Assembly: GCF_013449685.1 (NCBI RefSeq)
Contig: NZ_JACDSF010000017.1
Span: 228,274 to 292,273 of the forward strand
Direction: 5' to 3'
Length of the DNA stretch: 64,000 nt
DNA from: Pectobacterium brasiliense
Lineage (GTDB): Bacteria; Pseudomonadota; Gammaproteobacteria; Enterobacterales; Enterobacteriaceae
The first letter of the stretch is position 1; every line of letters begins with the position of its first letter. The position numbers were made by a program, and so were the translations under genes. Below the pieces are notes generated by a model that was not told where the DNA came from, ran no database searches, and worked only from the letters and a program-made list of their open reading frames with translations. This document shows positions 38,583 through 47,579 of this stretch, in pieces.

Positions 38583-39659
38583 ATGAAGAAATTTACGCCC
38601 GCCCTGCTTGCACTGAGCTTACTGACAGCATTACCGGCACTGGCGAATCAGAATGCCACCATTGCTCCCGTTCCAGCCGCTATCGCCAATCATGACGGTC
38701 CGGTTCGCATCGCGGTTATCCGCAACTTGGGTTCCGACGACAACACCACGCAGTTTGTTTCCGGCGTGCTTGAAGAAGGTAAAAAGCTGGGCTTCAAGGT
38801 CAGCACTTTTCTGAGCAACGGCGATGATGCCCGTTTTCAGGATTTCGTGAATCAGGCGATTAGCCAGAAATATGATGGCATCATCCTGTCACAGGGCCGC
38901 GATCCCTACTCTACCGATTTGATTAAACGCATCGTCGACAGCGGCATTGCCGTTTCCGTGTTTGATACCGCCGTGAATGGCGAAATTCCGGGCGTGACCG
39001 TCACCCAGCAGGATGATGCCTCCCTGACTAACGAATCACTCGGCCAACTGGTGAAGGATTTCAACGGTAAAGCCAACATTATCAAACTGTGGGTCGCTGG
39101 CTTCCCGCCGATGGAGCGCCGCCAGCTTGCCTATCAACAGATCCTGAAAGCCAACCCCGGCATCAAGGAACTCGAATCGATTGGTGCCGTGTCCTCTGAC
39201 GTTCAGGGCGATACCGCTAACAAAGTCGGCGCGGTGCTGGCGAAATACCCGAAAGGCAAAATCGATGCAATCTGGGGATCGTGGGATGCCTTCAGCCAAG
39301 GTGCTTATAAAGCGTTGAAAGAAAACGGCCGGACCGAAATCAAACTGTACAGCATCGACATCTCCAATCAGGACTTACAACTGATGCGAGAAGCAAGCAG
39401 CCCGTGGAAAGTCAGCGTAGCTGTCGATCCTAAACTGATCGGTAAAGTGAACCTGCGTCTGGTTGCCAACAAGATTGCCGGTGAAGCGACACCTGCGACC
39501 TACGAGTTCCGCGCTGCCGCGATTCCACAGGCGCTGTTAGCTAGCCAGGCGGGTGCAGTCAACGTCGCCGGATTAGCGAAAATCATCCCAGGCTGGGGCC
39601 AAACGGATGATTTTATCGCACCGTGGTTTGCTACACTGGAAGCCAAACAGGCGAAATAA
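38583..39659 (+). CDS. Periplasmic sugar-binding-type protein (RbsB-like, Peripla_BP_4)
   Basis: A 358-residue secreted protein with a signal peptide MKKFTPALLALSLLTALPALA and cleavage after ALA. The mature part has the type I periplasmic-binding fold seen in ribose/galactose ABC receptors: VRIAVIRNLGSDDNTTQF, YDGIILSQGRDP, IWGSWDAFSQGAYKAL and the VSVAVDPKLIGKVNLR hinge region (quoted in pieces). ATG 38583 is chosen because a GGAG site lies eight bases upstream. No permease or ATPase gene is adjacent. The next gene, 14 bases on, is an LVIVD-repeat protein, so the two form a small operon. The ligand is unknown; it may serve a transporter encoded elsewhere. Confidence 0.82.
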   Translation: MKKFTPALLALSLLTALPALANQNATIAPVPAAIANHDGPVRIAVIRNLGSDDNTTQFVSGVLEEGKKLGFKVSTFLSNGDDARFQDFVNQAISQKYDGIILSQGRDPYSTDLIKRIVDSGIAVSVFDTAVNGEIPGVTVTQQDDASLTNESLGQLVKDFNGKANIIKLWVAGFPPMERRQLAYQQILKANPGIKELESIGAVSSDVQGDTANKVGAVLAKYPKGKIDAIWGSWDAFSQGAYKALKENGRTEIKLYSIDISNQDLQLMREASSPWKVSVAVDPKLIGKVNLRLVANKIAGEATPATYEFRAAAIPQALLASQAGAVNVAGLAKIIPGWGQTDDFIAPWFATLEAKQAK

Positions 39660-39673
39660 CACGGAGATAACTC

Positions 39674-40924
39674 ATGGCATCGACCCCTCTGCCCACCCCC
39701 GATTACAGCCGTAATATGCGGCTGATTGGACACAGCGATCAGGGTGGCAGACCCGACGGCGTGCAGGTGATGGTTAACCGCGGCTACGCTTATATCGGGC
39801 ATATGGTTTCACAAGGCGTGTCGATTGTGGATGTGCGCGATGCCAGAAATCCCAAGCCGGCGGGGTTTATTGCTGCCCCGCCCGGCACCTGGAACATCCA
39901 CCTGCAAACGCATGATGACCTGCTGCTTGTCGTCAACGCGCGCGATTTGTTTGCCGACGCCAGCTTCGCCGAGGAAAAAGTCTATTACACCCGCTCCGTT
40001 GCTGACACGGTCAGTACCAAACAACAGGGTAAAAGCTGGAGCGCCGGATTACGGATTTTCGATATCTCAACGCCGGATAAACCGCGCGAGATCAGCTTCC
40101 TGCCGCTGGACGGCATCGGCATTCACCGCATCTGGTACGTAGGTGGACGCTGGGCCTATGTCTCCGCGCTGCTTGATGGCTACAGCGACTACATCTTTCT
40201 GACTATCGATCTGGCCGATCCACAGCGTCCGGAAGTTGCTGGCCGCTACTGGCTACCTGGCATGCACACCGCCGGCGGGGAATCCGCAAGCTGGCCAGAA
40301 GGCAAGCGTTACGCATTGCATCATGCCATCATCAGCGGCGACACCGCCTATGGCAGCTGGCGCGATGGCGGATTGACGCTGCTGGACGTGAGCGATCGCA
40401 CTAATCCACAGCTCATCAGCCACCGTAACTGGAGCCCACCGTTTGGCGGCGGTACACACACGGCACTACCTTTGCCGGATCGCGATCTGCTGATCGTGTT
40501 GGATGAAGCGGTATTGGATAATCAAGAAGATGGCGAGAAATTGATTTGGGTGTTCGATATTCGTGAACCGAGCAATCCGGTGAGCATCGCCACCTTCCCA
40601 CAGCCGAAAGAAACGGACTATGTGAAGAAAGGCGCACACTTTGGCCCACATAACCTGCATGAAAACCGGCCCGGCAGCTTCATCAGTTCGTCACTGATTT
40701 TCGCCACGTATCAAAACGCAGGGGTACGCGCTTACGACATCAGTAACCCGTATCAGCCGAAGGAAACCGGTGCGCTGGTGCCTGCTGCGCCAGCCAGAAT
40801 GGTCGACAAGCGCCCCGGCAGACCGCAGATTATTCAGTCCTGCGATGTGTTTGTTGATGCTGACGGCATCATCTACAGCACGGATTACAACGCGGGTTTG
40901 TCGATCATCGAATACCGGGGTTAA
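39674..40924 (+). CDS. LVIVD-repeat beta-propeller protein
   Basis: A 416-residue protein of unknown function. Repeats of the LVIVD type are visible: YAYIGHMVSQGVSIVDVRDA (about 36-55), LRIFDISTPDKPREISFLP, LTLLDVSDRTNPQLIS and VRAYDISNPYQPKETG. Together with YISALL-type strands they suggest a beta-propeller. Conserved polar patches (NIHLQTHDDLLLV, HHAIISGDTAYGSW, HFGPHNLHENRPG) contain many histidines that could bind metal or a ligand. No signal peptide is evident, so it is probably cytoplasmic, although its operon partner is periplasmic. Such proteins are sometimes found beside sugar-binding proteins, but I know of no characterised activity. Confidence 0.75.
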   Translation: MASTPLPTPDYSRNMRLIGHSDQGGRPDGVQVMVNRGYAYIGHMVSQGVSIVDVRDARNPKPAGFIAAPPGTWNIHLQTHDDLLLVVNARDLFADASFAEEKVYYTRSVADTVSTKQQGKSWSAGLRIFDISTPDKPREISFLPLDGIGIHRIWYVGGRWAYVSALLDGYSDYIFLTIDLADPQRPEVAGRYWLPGMHTAGGESASWPEGKRYALHHAIISGDTAYGSWRDGGLTLLDVSDRTNPQLISHRNWSPPFGGGTHTALPLPDRDLLIVLDEAVLDNQEDGEKLIWVFDIREPSNPVSIATFPQPKETDYVKKGAHFGPHNLHENRPGSFISSSLIFATYQNAGVRAYDISNPYQPKETGALVPAAPARMVDKRPGRPQIIQSCDVFVDADGIIYSTDYNAGLSIIEYRG

Positions 40925-40926
40925 TC

Positions 40927-40960
40927 GAAAAAAAAAGCCCTGCGGATCAATGCAGGGCTT
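40927..40960 (-). terminator. Rho-independent terminator of pgl (convergent)
   Basis: AAGCCCTGC and GCAGGGCTT form a nine-base stem around an eight-base loop. On the minus strand it is followed by a run of T residues, and it sits just behind the pgl stop codon. It may also stop transcription of the LVIVD gene. Confidence 0.9.
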
Positions 40961-40979
40961 ACTGTGGTGCGTAGCTAAC

Positions 40980-41978
40980 TTAGTCCAGCGCCAGCACCGA
41001 CACCCACATAGGCCCCTGACCGACGGCGTAACGCGCCAGCGGTTGCAGATCGCCCGAGTTCTGGTCGATGTGATACACCTCAATGTGCTGCGATTTCTGC
41101 CCTGCTGAAATCAAGAACTCACCGGTATTGTCGATATTGAAACCGCGCGGCTGCGTTTCGGTCGGCTGATGTCCGGTCAGCGTTAACGTGCTGCCGTCTT
41201 CTGATACCTGGAAAACACTCAGCAGGCTGGCAGTACGATCGCTGATGTACAGAAAGCGACCATTCGGCGTAATGTGAATATCTGCCGCCCAGCGCGTGTC
41301 GCTGAAGCCTGCTGGCATAGCATCCAGCGTTTGCACTTTCTGCAATTCCCCACCAGTTGCATCCAACTGATACACATCCACCGAGCTGTCCAGTTCATTC
41401 ACACAATAGGCAAAGCGTTGATTTGGGTGGAAAACCATATGGCGTGGACCGGCACCCGCTACCGTCGTCATTTCAGACTGACGGTGCACGCTCAATTCGC
41501 CCGTCGCACCCAGATCGTACAGGCGGATGCGGTCTTCTTTCAGGCACGGTGCCCACACGACAGAATTGGTTGGATCGGTGTTGGTAGAGTGGCACCCTTC
41601 CAGTCCGTCCAATTGTTGGATCGGCTCGCCGACGATGCCATCAGCACCAATCGGGCTAACGCTAACGCAGGCACCGCTGTAAGACGCGCTGAACAGGAAA
41701 CGTCCGTCGTTATCGGTAGACAGATGCGTCGGGCTGCCCGGTAAAGACGCGACACCCGCTTCCGTCAATTTCCCCTGTTCATCAATACGATAGCTCAGAA
41801 CCCTGAAATCAGGACGAACCCCAACATACAGGTGACGCTTGTTCGGTGCGATCACCATCGGCTGAACCTGTCCCGGAACGTCAACGGTTTGCAATAATGT
41901 CAGATTTCCCTGAGCACCGAGTTGCCAAACATGAATCTGCTGGCTTTCCGGGCTGGCGACATAAACCACTTGCTGCAT
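40980..41978 (-). CDS. pgl: 6-phosphogluconolactonase (YbhE type)
   Basis: Hydrolyses 6-phosphogluconolactone in the oxidative pentose phosphate pathway. A seven-bladed propeller of 332 residues when started at the ATG 41978, which has an AAGGAGAA ribosome site. [18 protein letters not shown] at the start, [50 protein letters not shown] and [20 protein letters not shown] (pieces) match E. coli Pgl. In E. coli it is divergent from ybhA, as here, although a tRNA-Ser gene lies between in this window. Confidence 0.95.
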   Translation of the reverse strand: MQQVVYVASPESQQIHVWQLGAQGNLTLLQTVDVPGQVQPMVIAPNKRHLYVGVRPDFRVLSYRIDEQGKLTEAGVASLPGSPTHLSTDNDGRFLFSASYSGACVSVSPIGADGIVGEPIQQLDGLEGCHSTNTDPTNSVVWAPCLKEDRIRLYDLGATGELSVHRQSEMTTVAGAGPRHMVFHPNQRFAYCVNELDSSVDVYQLDATGGELQKVQTLDAMPAGFSDTRWAADIHITPNGRFLYISDRTASLLSVFQVSEDGSTLTLTGHQPTETQPRGFNIDNTGEFLISAGQKSQHIEVYHIDQNSGDLQPLARYAVGQGPMWVSVLALD

Positions 41979-42296
41979 CGTATTCTCCTTATTTTTCACG
42001 CGATGTGGGCGGCACAGGAAGGCTCAAAAAGAAGTTCATCAGAAGGATAATGAACCTGCTCAACCTGACGCACGGCATACCATAAATGACCAATCACTCT
42101 ATTCTACAGAGACATCGCAAGGCTACTATTGATTTAAATAATGGCTGATTTAAGTAATGATTGTTTTAAGTAATGATGGATGTAGCGAACAGGCGCTGAT
42201 GGTGGGCAATGACGAATCGATGATGAAAAGTGATGGCTCAGAATATCAGGGGAAGATAAGAGAATAATAACGAGGTATACAAGGAAATAGGTGAAG

Positions 42297-42384
42297 TGGC
42301 GGAGGAGTAGAGATTCGAACTCTAGAACGCTTTCGCGTCGCCGGTTTTCAAGACCGGTGCCTTCAACCACTCGGCCACTCCTCC
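42297..42384 (-). tRNA. serT: tRNA-Ser (anticodon TGA)
   Basis: An 88-base class II tRNA with the CCA end encoded. Acceptor stem GGAGGAG/CTCCTCC, D-arm with GGTTGAAGGC, anticodon loop CTTGAAA giving TGA, a long variable arm (CGACGCGAAAGCGTTC) and T-arm GAGTTCGAATCTC. Reads UCA and, with wobble, UCN serine codons. No integrase gene is adjacent, so there is no sign that this copy has been used as an attachment site. Confidence 0.97.
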
Positions 42385-42396
42385 GCAATGACGCGC

Positions 42397-42425
42397 ACTA
42401 TAAACAGTACGCCGCACATTGTAAA
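42397..42425 (-). promoter_or_regulatory. Promoter of tRNA-Ser
   Basis: On the minus strand TTTACA (42425-42420) and TATAGT (42402-42397) are separated by exactly 17 bases, and a GC-rich GCGCGTC discriminator lies before the tRNA, the kind seen in stringently controlled stable-RNA promoters. Confidence 0.8.
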
Positions 42426-42657
42426 GCCGCATTGTGGTCAACTGCTTAAAAAATAGATGATAAGCCGTTGAAAGCATAGAAAATCAACAATGGCGCTGTA
42501 AAAACGTCCGTTTAGCCTTATTTCCCACCGCCGCGCTGAATCCTTCGTCATCAAATGACCCTCAGATACTTTTATCTCGCTGTTGTCTGTCTATTTTTCG
42601 TCATGTCCTTTATCGTAAGGGTAATTTGATACCCACATTTTTATTTGCGAGATAACG

Positions 42658-43479
42658 ATGACCTACCGAGTAATTGCACTTGATCTTGATGGTACACTAC
42701 TGAATCAACAGAAAAAAATCCTGCCCGAATCGCTTAGCGCACTCGCACTGGCCCGTCAGCAAGGCATAAAAGTGATGATCGTCACCGGACGCCACCACTC
42801 GGCAATCCACCCTTTTTATCAGGGATTGCAGTTGGATACGCCCGCCATCTGCTGTAACGGCACTTACGTCTATGATTACCAGCAGGGTAAGGCATCGCAC
42901 ACCAATCCGCTCTCTGTCGAACAGGCAAAAAATGTCATCACGCTGCTAGAGGAATGTGATATCCATGGGCTGATGTATGCCGATGACGATATGTATTACC
43001 AGTACCCAACCGGGCACGTAGTCCGCACGCTGGCATGGGCTGCGAACCTGCCGGAACCGCAGCGCCCTCGTTTCGCTCAGGTGGAAAATCTGGTGCGCCA
43101 GACCGAAGCGTCTCACGCTATCTGGAAATTCGCGACCACGCACGCCGATGTTCCCACACTGAACCACTTCGCCACAGAAGTAGAAAAGCAGCTCGGACTC
43201 GCCTGCGAGTGGTCATGGCAGGATCAGGTTGATATCGCCCAAACCGGCAACAGCAAAGGCAAGCTGCTCCAGCAATGGCTTGGCGAACAGGGCATCAGTA
43301 TGAAAGACGTCGTGGCATTCGGCGATAACTTTAACGATATCAGTATGCTGGAAGGCGTAGGATTGGGTGTCGCGATGGGCAACAGCGCCGATGAAATCAA
43401 GGCGAGAGCCGATCTGGTGATTGGCAGCAATGAAGAACCTAGCATCGCCGATCTTATCCGTACCCGCATTCTGGCATAA
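42658..43479 (+). CDS. ybhA: HAD-IIB family phosphatase YbhA (pyridoxal phosphate phosphatase)
   Basis: A 272-residue Cof-type HAD hydrolase. Motif I DLDGTLL is at residues 9-15 (Asp9 nucleophile, Asp11), motif II VTGRHH follows near 41, the NSKGK motif III lysine is near 200, and motif IV is AFGDNFNDISML near 221. E. coli YbhA has pyridoxal phosphatase activity in vitro, and its whole sequence pattern (RHHSAIHPFYQ, DTPAICCNGTY) is shared. It lies between pgl and modC as in E. coli. Confidence 0.93.
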   Translation: MTYRVIALDLDGTLLNQQKKILPESLSALALARQQGIKVMIVTGRHHSAIHPFYQGLQLDTPAICCNGTYVYDYQQGKASHTNPLSVEQAKNVITLLEECDIHGLMYADDDMYYQYPTGHVVRTLAWAANLPEPQRPRFAQVENLVRQTEASHAIWKFATTHADVPTLNHFATEVEKQLGLACEWSWQDQVDIAQTGNSKGKLLQQWLGEQGISMKDVVAFGDNFNDISMLEGVGLGVAMGNSADEIKARADLVIGSNEEPSIADLIRTRILA

Positions 43480-43489
43480 CCAACGATGA

Positions 43490-43530
43490 CGCAATCAGGA
43501 AAAGCGACCACTCTCGCTTGCCTGATTGCG
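43490..43530 (+). terminator. Long nested hairpin behind ybhA
   Basis: CGCAATCAGG (43490-43499) pairs with CCTGATTGCG (43521-43530), and inside it AAGCGA pairs with TCGCTT around a six-base loop. It starts about ten bases after the ybhA stop. A poly-T tail is missing, so it may be an mRNA-stabilising 3' end or a Rho-assisted stop. Confidence 0.5.
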
Positions 43531-43558
43531 TTCGACTCGCAAACAGACTTACAGCGCG

Positions 43559-43708
43559 CTACCCAGCACCTGCCGCAGTTTCGTGATTAATCACTTTATT
43601 GGCAAAGACCGCCGCCATATCGCCATGATTAACCACGATATGAATTACCTCTACGCCCATTTTCATACCGCGACTGATAAACTGCGCGTTGGATGTCGGT
43701 GGAACCAT
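43559..43708 (-). other. Small reading frame or gene relic downstream of modC
   Basis: In the modC frame, past its TAA and a TAG, a 49-codon frame from ATG 43708 to TAG 43559 reads MVPPTSNAQFISRGMKMGVE and continues with HIVVNHGDMAAVFANK. The codon choice looks like real coding sequence and the peptide resembles the C-terminal end of a larger globular protein, but I do not recognise it. It has no clear ribosome site. It may be the tail of a gene lost in this lineage. Confidence 0.35.
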
Positions 43709-43729
43709 ATCTTTATCATCAGCCTATCG

Positions 43730-44788
43730 TTACGCCGTGATCGACACGCTCTTAATCTGCGCGTAGATCGTTTGCCCGAGATGAAGTGCGAGATCGTCCC
43801 GTGCCCACGGAGTAATACGGGACCACAGCGTCTGCTGGCCGATCGCAAGCTTTACTTCAACCTGTTCGTCGACATCAATGCACTCCACCACGCTGGCACG
43901 CAGCACATTGCGGATGCTGCTTTTTTCCGGTGGCTGTAGTACCAAAGAGACATCGGCGGCATTCACGCGAATGCGCAATGCGGCGTCCTGCGGGAGTTCG
44001 ACTTTGCCCACCCACACCTGCTGGTCGCCTAATGCCAGCGCCGTCATTGCGTAATGCTCATGCTGCGCCAACACGCGCGTACTCAGAATACTGCTCTGTT
44101 CGTCTTTCGGTAACCACGGGCGTAGCGCGCTACTGGCCCATACCTCTTCCAACAGCCCCTGCGCTTTCACTTTGCCTTTATCAAGCACCACGACATGATC
44201 GGCTAACCGGACAATCTCTTCCAGACTGTGGCTGACATACAAGATCGGGATATTGACTTCTTTCGCCAGACGCTCCAGATACGGTAACAGCTCGCGCTTT
44301 CTGGGTAAATCCAGCGACGCCAGCGGTTCATCCATGAGCAGCAATTCCGGTGCGGTCAGCAAGGCCCGACCAATCGCGACACGCTGTTTCTCTCCACCGG
44401 ACAGCGTCCGTGGATAGCGATTCAGCAGCGGTTCGATACCCAGTAAACTGACGATATCATCGAACTGCGATTCCATTGTTTCAGCCATACCGTAGCGTAG
44501 ATTACCGCGCACGCGATAGTGCGGAAACAGGCGAGCATCCTGAAATACATAGCCGATTCGCCGCTTTTCCGGCGGAAGAAAAATACGCTTCTGCGTATCC
44601 ACCAGCACATGATTATTGAGCACTATTCGCCCGCCATCTGGCCGGGTCAGGCCAACAACAGCGTTGATCAGCGAGGTTTTCCCTGCTCCGGATACGCCGA
44701 AAATAGCGGTAATACCGTTCGCAGGCAGTTCAGACTGAACGCGAAGTTCGAGGCTACCCAGCTGTTGATGAAAATCGAGTTGCAGCAT
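43730..44788 (-). CDS. modC: Molybdate ABC transporter ATP-binding protein
   Basis: Powers high-affinity molybdate uptake. The ATG at 44788 overlaps the modB stop (TAATG) and gives 352 residues. Walker [10 protein letters not shown] is near residue 30, Q-loop [14 protein letters not shown] signature LSGGEKQR near 128, Walker [13 protein letters not shown], and a C-terminal TOBE/Mop domain (about 290-350) that binds molybdate. The 29-residue upstream extension of the open frame is not conserved. Third gene of modABC. Confidence 0.96.
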   Translation of the reverse strand: MLQLDFHQQLGSLELRVQSELPANGITAIFGVSGAGKTSLINAVVGLTRPDGGRIVLNNHVLVDTQKRIFLPPEKRRIGYVFQDARLFPHYRVRGNLRYGMAETMESQFDDIVSLLGIEPLLNRYPRTLSGGEKQRVAIGRALLTAPELLLMDEPLASLDLPRKRELLPYLERLAKEVNIPILYVSHSLEEIVRLADHVVVLDKGKVKAQGLLEEVWASSALRPWLPKDEQSSILSTRVLAQHEHYAMTALALGDQQVWVGKVELPQDAALRIRVNAADVSLVLQPPEKSSIRNVLRASVVECIDVDEQVEVKLAIGQQTLWSRITPWARDDLALHLGQTIYAQIKSVSITA

Positions 44789-45477
44789 TATCCCCCCAAC
44801 CGCTTGCGGCTCCAGTTTGTTAGCCATTCCGATGCTAACAGCGCAGCCAGCGACAAGACGATGGCAATGATACACAGCCTTGCTGCATCAGCCTCCGCGC
44901 CGGGCGTTTCAATCAGGGTATACATCGCCAGTGGAATGGTTCGGGTTTCGCCTGGAATGTTAGAAACAAACGTAATGGTCGCGCCAAATTCGCCCAGCGA
45001 ACGGGCAAACGCCAATACGGTTCCAACAACAATCCCAGGAAAAGAGAGAGGTAATGTGATAGTGAAAAACACGCGCCACGGCGAGGCCCCCAGTGTTCGA
45101 GCGGCCTGCTCCAGATGCGTATCGACGGCATCAAGCGACAAGCGGATCGCCCGAACCATTAGCGGAAATGCGACAATCGCCGACGCTAATGCGGCACCGC
45201 GCCAGCTAAAACTAAAGCTGAAGCCGAACCAGTCATAGAGCCAGGAACCGATTACGCCGCGTCTTCCCATCGCCACCAGCAGCAGATAACCAATGACCAC
45301 TGGCGGCAGCACCAGTGGTAAATGGATAATGCTATCCAGCAGTGATTTGCTGGGGAACCGACAGCGCACTAAAATCCACGCCATCAGTATCCCAAACGGC
45401 AAGCTGCACGCCACGGCCACAACGGAAACTTTGAGGCTCAGCTCAACCGCCTGCCATTCGTAATCACTCAGCATCAT
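44788..45477 (-). CDS. modB: Molybdate ABC transporter permease
   Basis: A 229-residue integral membrane protein with five to six helices, homologous to E. coli ModB. The cytoplasmic EAA coupling loop [23 protein letters not shown] (quoted in part as [13 protein letters not shown]) is near residues 135-155. The [23 protein letters not shown] region is diagnostic of ModB. The start overlaps the modA stop (TAATGATG) and the end overlaps modC, so translation is fully coupled. Confidence 0.96.
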   Translation of the reverse strand: MMLSDYEWQAVELSLKVSVVAVACSLPFGILMAWILVRCRFPSKSLLDSIIHLPLVLPPVVIGYLLLVAMGRRGVIGSWLYDWFGFSFSFSWRGAALASAIVAFPLMVRAIRLSLDAVDTHLEQAARTLGASPWRVFFTITLPLSFPGIVVGTVLAFARSLGEFGATITFVSNIPGETRTIPLAMYTLIETPGAEADAARLCIIAIVLSLAALLASEWLTNWSRKRLGG

Positions 45478-46247
45478 TAACGCGGCGCGAAGCCGTAACG
45501 TTTAAATACCGCTGCCGCTTCTGGCGTTTTCAGGTAGTCATAAAAACCGGTAACCGCCGCGTTTTTATGCTCTTTGACTATTGCCATCGGGTATTCGACA
45601 GGCTTGTGGCTCGTCGCAGGGAATGTACCAACGACCTTAACTTTGTCGCTGGCAACCGCGTCAGAACCATAAACGATACCCAACGGGGATTCTTCACGCT
45701 CCACCAGCGCCATAGCTGCACGTACGTTGTTGGCGCGCGCCATCAGCGGGGAGAGTTCATCCCAGGCTTTCAGATTCTGTAAGGCTTCTTTGGCATAGAT
45801 TCCAGCAGGCACGTGATCCGGGTCGCCAACGGCCAGACGTCCGCTCTTCAGCAGGCTTTTCCAGTCAGTTTTGTCGTCAATCTTAATCTCTTTCTGCGCA
45901 CTCGCCTTCGGCGCAATCACCACCAGCTCATTGCCCAACAGCGTGTGACGCGTAGCGGTGTCCATCAGGTTTTTATCCTGCACGTAGTCCATCCACTGTT
46001 GGTCAGCGGAGATGAACAGATCGGCAGGCGCACCTTGCTCAATCTGGCGTGCCAGCGTTGACGATGATGCGTAAGACGCCACAACAGCGACATTTGTCTC
46101 TTTCTGATATTGCGTGGCGATTTCCTGCAACGCATTCGTCAATGACGCGGCGGCGAATACAGTCACTTTATCTTCTGCTGCCGCAGGCAGCGCCATTCCT
46201 GCACTGAGGGTCAGTGCGGCAAACCATTTTAACCATTGCTGCTTCAT
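45477..46247 (-). CDS. modA: Periplasmic molybdate-binding protein
   Basis: Binds molybdate and tungstate in the periplasm for ModBC. The ATG at 46247 gives 256 residues with a signal peptide (MKQQWLKWFAALTLSAGMAL, cleavage after AAA). The mature protein begins EDKVTVFAAASLTNAL, with the ligand-contacting AASLT and YASSSTLARQIEQGAPADLFISAD segments (in pieces). The long upstream frame to 46478 would run through the ModE operator and is rejected. A ModE site lies 21-44 bases upstream. Confidence 0.96.
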   Translation of the reverse strand: MKQQWLKWFAALTLSAGMALPAAAEDKVTVFAAASLTNALQEIATQYQKETNVAVVASYASSSTLARQIEQGAPADLFISADQQWMDYVQDKNLMDTATRHTLLGNELVVIAPKASAQKEIKIDDKTDWKSLLKSGRLAVGDPDHVPAGIYAKEALQNLKAWDELSPLMARANNVRAAMALVEREESPLGIVYGSDAVASDKVKVVGTFPATSHKPVEYPMAIVKEHKNAAVTGFYDYLKTPEAAAVFKRYGFAPR

Positions 46248-46267
46248 TCTTGTCTCCTGATAATTAT

Positions 46268-46291
46268 CGTTGTGTAAATAATGATATAACG
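46268..46291 (-). promoter_or_regulatory. ModE operator of modABC
   Basis: CGTTGTGT and ATATAACG flank eight bases; the halves are inverted repeats with two mismatches and fit the ModE consensus built on CGTTATAT. The site is centred about 33 bases before modA. ModE-molybdate would repress modABC; modE itself is encoded about 450 bases away. Confidence 0.8.
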
Positions 46292-46340
46292 AATTATGAA
46301 GCAGTGTCATGCGCTTTAAAGAGGTAGATGGGGGAGGTAG

Positions 46341-46370
46341 AAAAGAAATGTCCGGCCAAAAGCCGGACAT
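46341..46370 (-). terminator. Rho-independent terminator of acrZ
   Basis: ATGTCCGGC and GCCGGACAT form a nine-base stem with a five-base loop; the minus-strand side continues into TTCTTTT. It separates acrZ from modA. Confidence 0.9.
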
Positions 46371-46392
46371 CAAAATAGGAAAGGATCGTGAA

Positions 46393-46548
46393 TCAGTGCT
46401 GATTCTTTGCGCGCTGGCCGTCGGAATGACCGATGCGGGACAACACGTTAAACACTTCGCCCAGGCAATAAATTGCACCCATGATAACCACCATCATCAC
46501 AGGAACCATGGCAACTGCAAACAGCAGGCTCTTCAACAACTCCAACAT
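46393..46548 (-). CDS. acrZ: AcrAB-TolC accessory small protein AcrZ
   Basis: A 51-residue single-helix membrane protein starting [20 protein letters not shown], closely matching E. coli AcrZ (49 residues). It binds AcrB and changes its export of some drugs such as chloramphenicol and tetracycline. The helix spans about residues 8-30 and is followed by a short polar tail. Start ATG 46548 with AGGTAAG upstream. In E. coli acrZ is also located between modE and modA, and its expression is linked to MarA/SoxS/Rob; no such box was sought in detail. Confidence 0.95.
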   Translation of the reverse strand: MLELLKSLLFAVAMVPVMMVVIMGAIYCLGEVFNVLSRIGHSDGQRAKNQH

Positions 46549-46744
46549 GCTTACCTCACTTATTGCAACGGTTACCGCTACTTTAGCCTGCATAACGCGC
46601 TATTTCACTGTAAGCCGAGATCGTCGTAATTGCCACGTAGTCTACCGCAGTAATAGAAAATAGTGCGTCTATTTGTGCGATTTGCCCCTGATGAAGAAAA
46701 TAGCGACAATACAGAGAAGTAAACTCACCGACGGTGCCCTCATT

Positions 46745-47536
46745 ATGCAGGCTGAAATTCTTCTCACCCTGAAACTCCAACAGCGTTTATTCGCCGATCC
46801 GCGGCGCATTGAATTGCTCAAGCAAATTCGTCATACCGGTTCAATCAGTCAGGGCGCCAAGCTGGCGGGGATTAGCTATAAAAGCGCATGGGATGCCATC
46901 AATGAGATGAATCAGTTGGCCGAACAGACCATCGTTGAACGTATGACCGGCGGCAAAGGCGGCGGCGGTGCTCAGCTTACCCGCTACGGCGAACGACTTC
47001 TCCAACTGTACGATTTGCTCGCGCAGATTCAGCAAAAAGCCTTTGATGTCTTGCAGGAGGACGGGTTGCCGCTGGATAGCCTACTGGCAGCCATCGCGCG
47101 TTTCTCGCTGCAAACCAGCGCGCGTAACCAGTTTTTTGGAACCGTGCTCGCACGCGGTGAAGAACAGGTGCAGCAACATCTGGATATTTTACTCGCCGAT
47201 GGTAAAACAGCGATCAGCGCACTGATTACGCAGCAAAGCGCCGAACGTCTGCAATTACAGAAAGGAAAAGAGGTGCTGGCGCTGATCAAAGCACCGTGGA
47301 TCGATGTGTACGCTGCCACGTCCGCTGCACCCACCGTTGATAACGTCTTGCCAGGGCGAATTCAGACCATTCAGCACGGTGTGGAAAACAGCGAAGTTCT
47401 GATTACGCTGACAGGGGGAGAAACCCTATGTGCGATGGTGCCGAATGCCTTACTTGAGCAGCAAAAGTTGCAACTGGGAACAGACGTGAAGGCCTGTTTC
47501 AAGGCCGACAGGGTTATCATCGCCACGCTTTGCTAA
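46745..47536 (+). CDS. modE: Molybdate-dependent transcriptional regulator ModE
   Basis: Senses molybdate and represses modABC while activating some molybdoenzyme genes. The ATG at 46745 gives 263 residues beginning MQAEILLTLKLQQRLFADPRR, as in E. coli. The winged HTH is at about 25-60 (GSISQGAKLAGISYKSAWDAIN), with the hallmark TGGKGGGGAQLTRYG near 78. Two TOBE/Mop molybdate-binding domains fill the C-terminal half (from about 125), with TSARNQFFG. It is followed by modF and divergent from acrZ. Confidence 0.97.
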   Translation: MQAEILLTLKLQQRLFADPRRIELLKQIRHTGSISQGAKLAGISYKSAWDAINEMNQLAEQTIVERMTGGKGGGGAQLTRYGERLLQLYDLLAQIQQKAFDVLQEDGLPLDSLLAAIARFSLQTSARNQFFGTVLARGEEQVQQHLDILLADGKTAISALITQQSAERLQLQKGKEVLALIKAPWIDVYAATSAAPTVDNVLPGRIQTIQHGVENSEVLITLTGGETLCAMVPNALLEQQKLQLGTDVKACFKADRVIIATLC

Positions 47537-47579
47537 CATTTACCAACATTGCTTATCGCCGACTGACGAAGGATAGAAA

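Noticed and set aside
41274-41744. 156-codon plus-strand frame opposite pgl
   Set aside because: Antisense to a conserved propeller gene, without a plausible ribosome site or domain.
42297-42384. tRNA-Ser as a genomic-island attachment site
   Set aside because: No integrase, no duplicated tRNA 3' end and only syntenic housekeeping genes nearby.
45477-46478. Extended ModA with 77 extra N-terminal residues
   Set aside because: The extension would cover the ModE operator and displace the signal peptide; the ATG at 46247 gives the normal ModA start.
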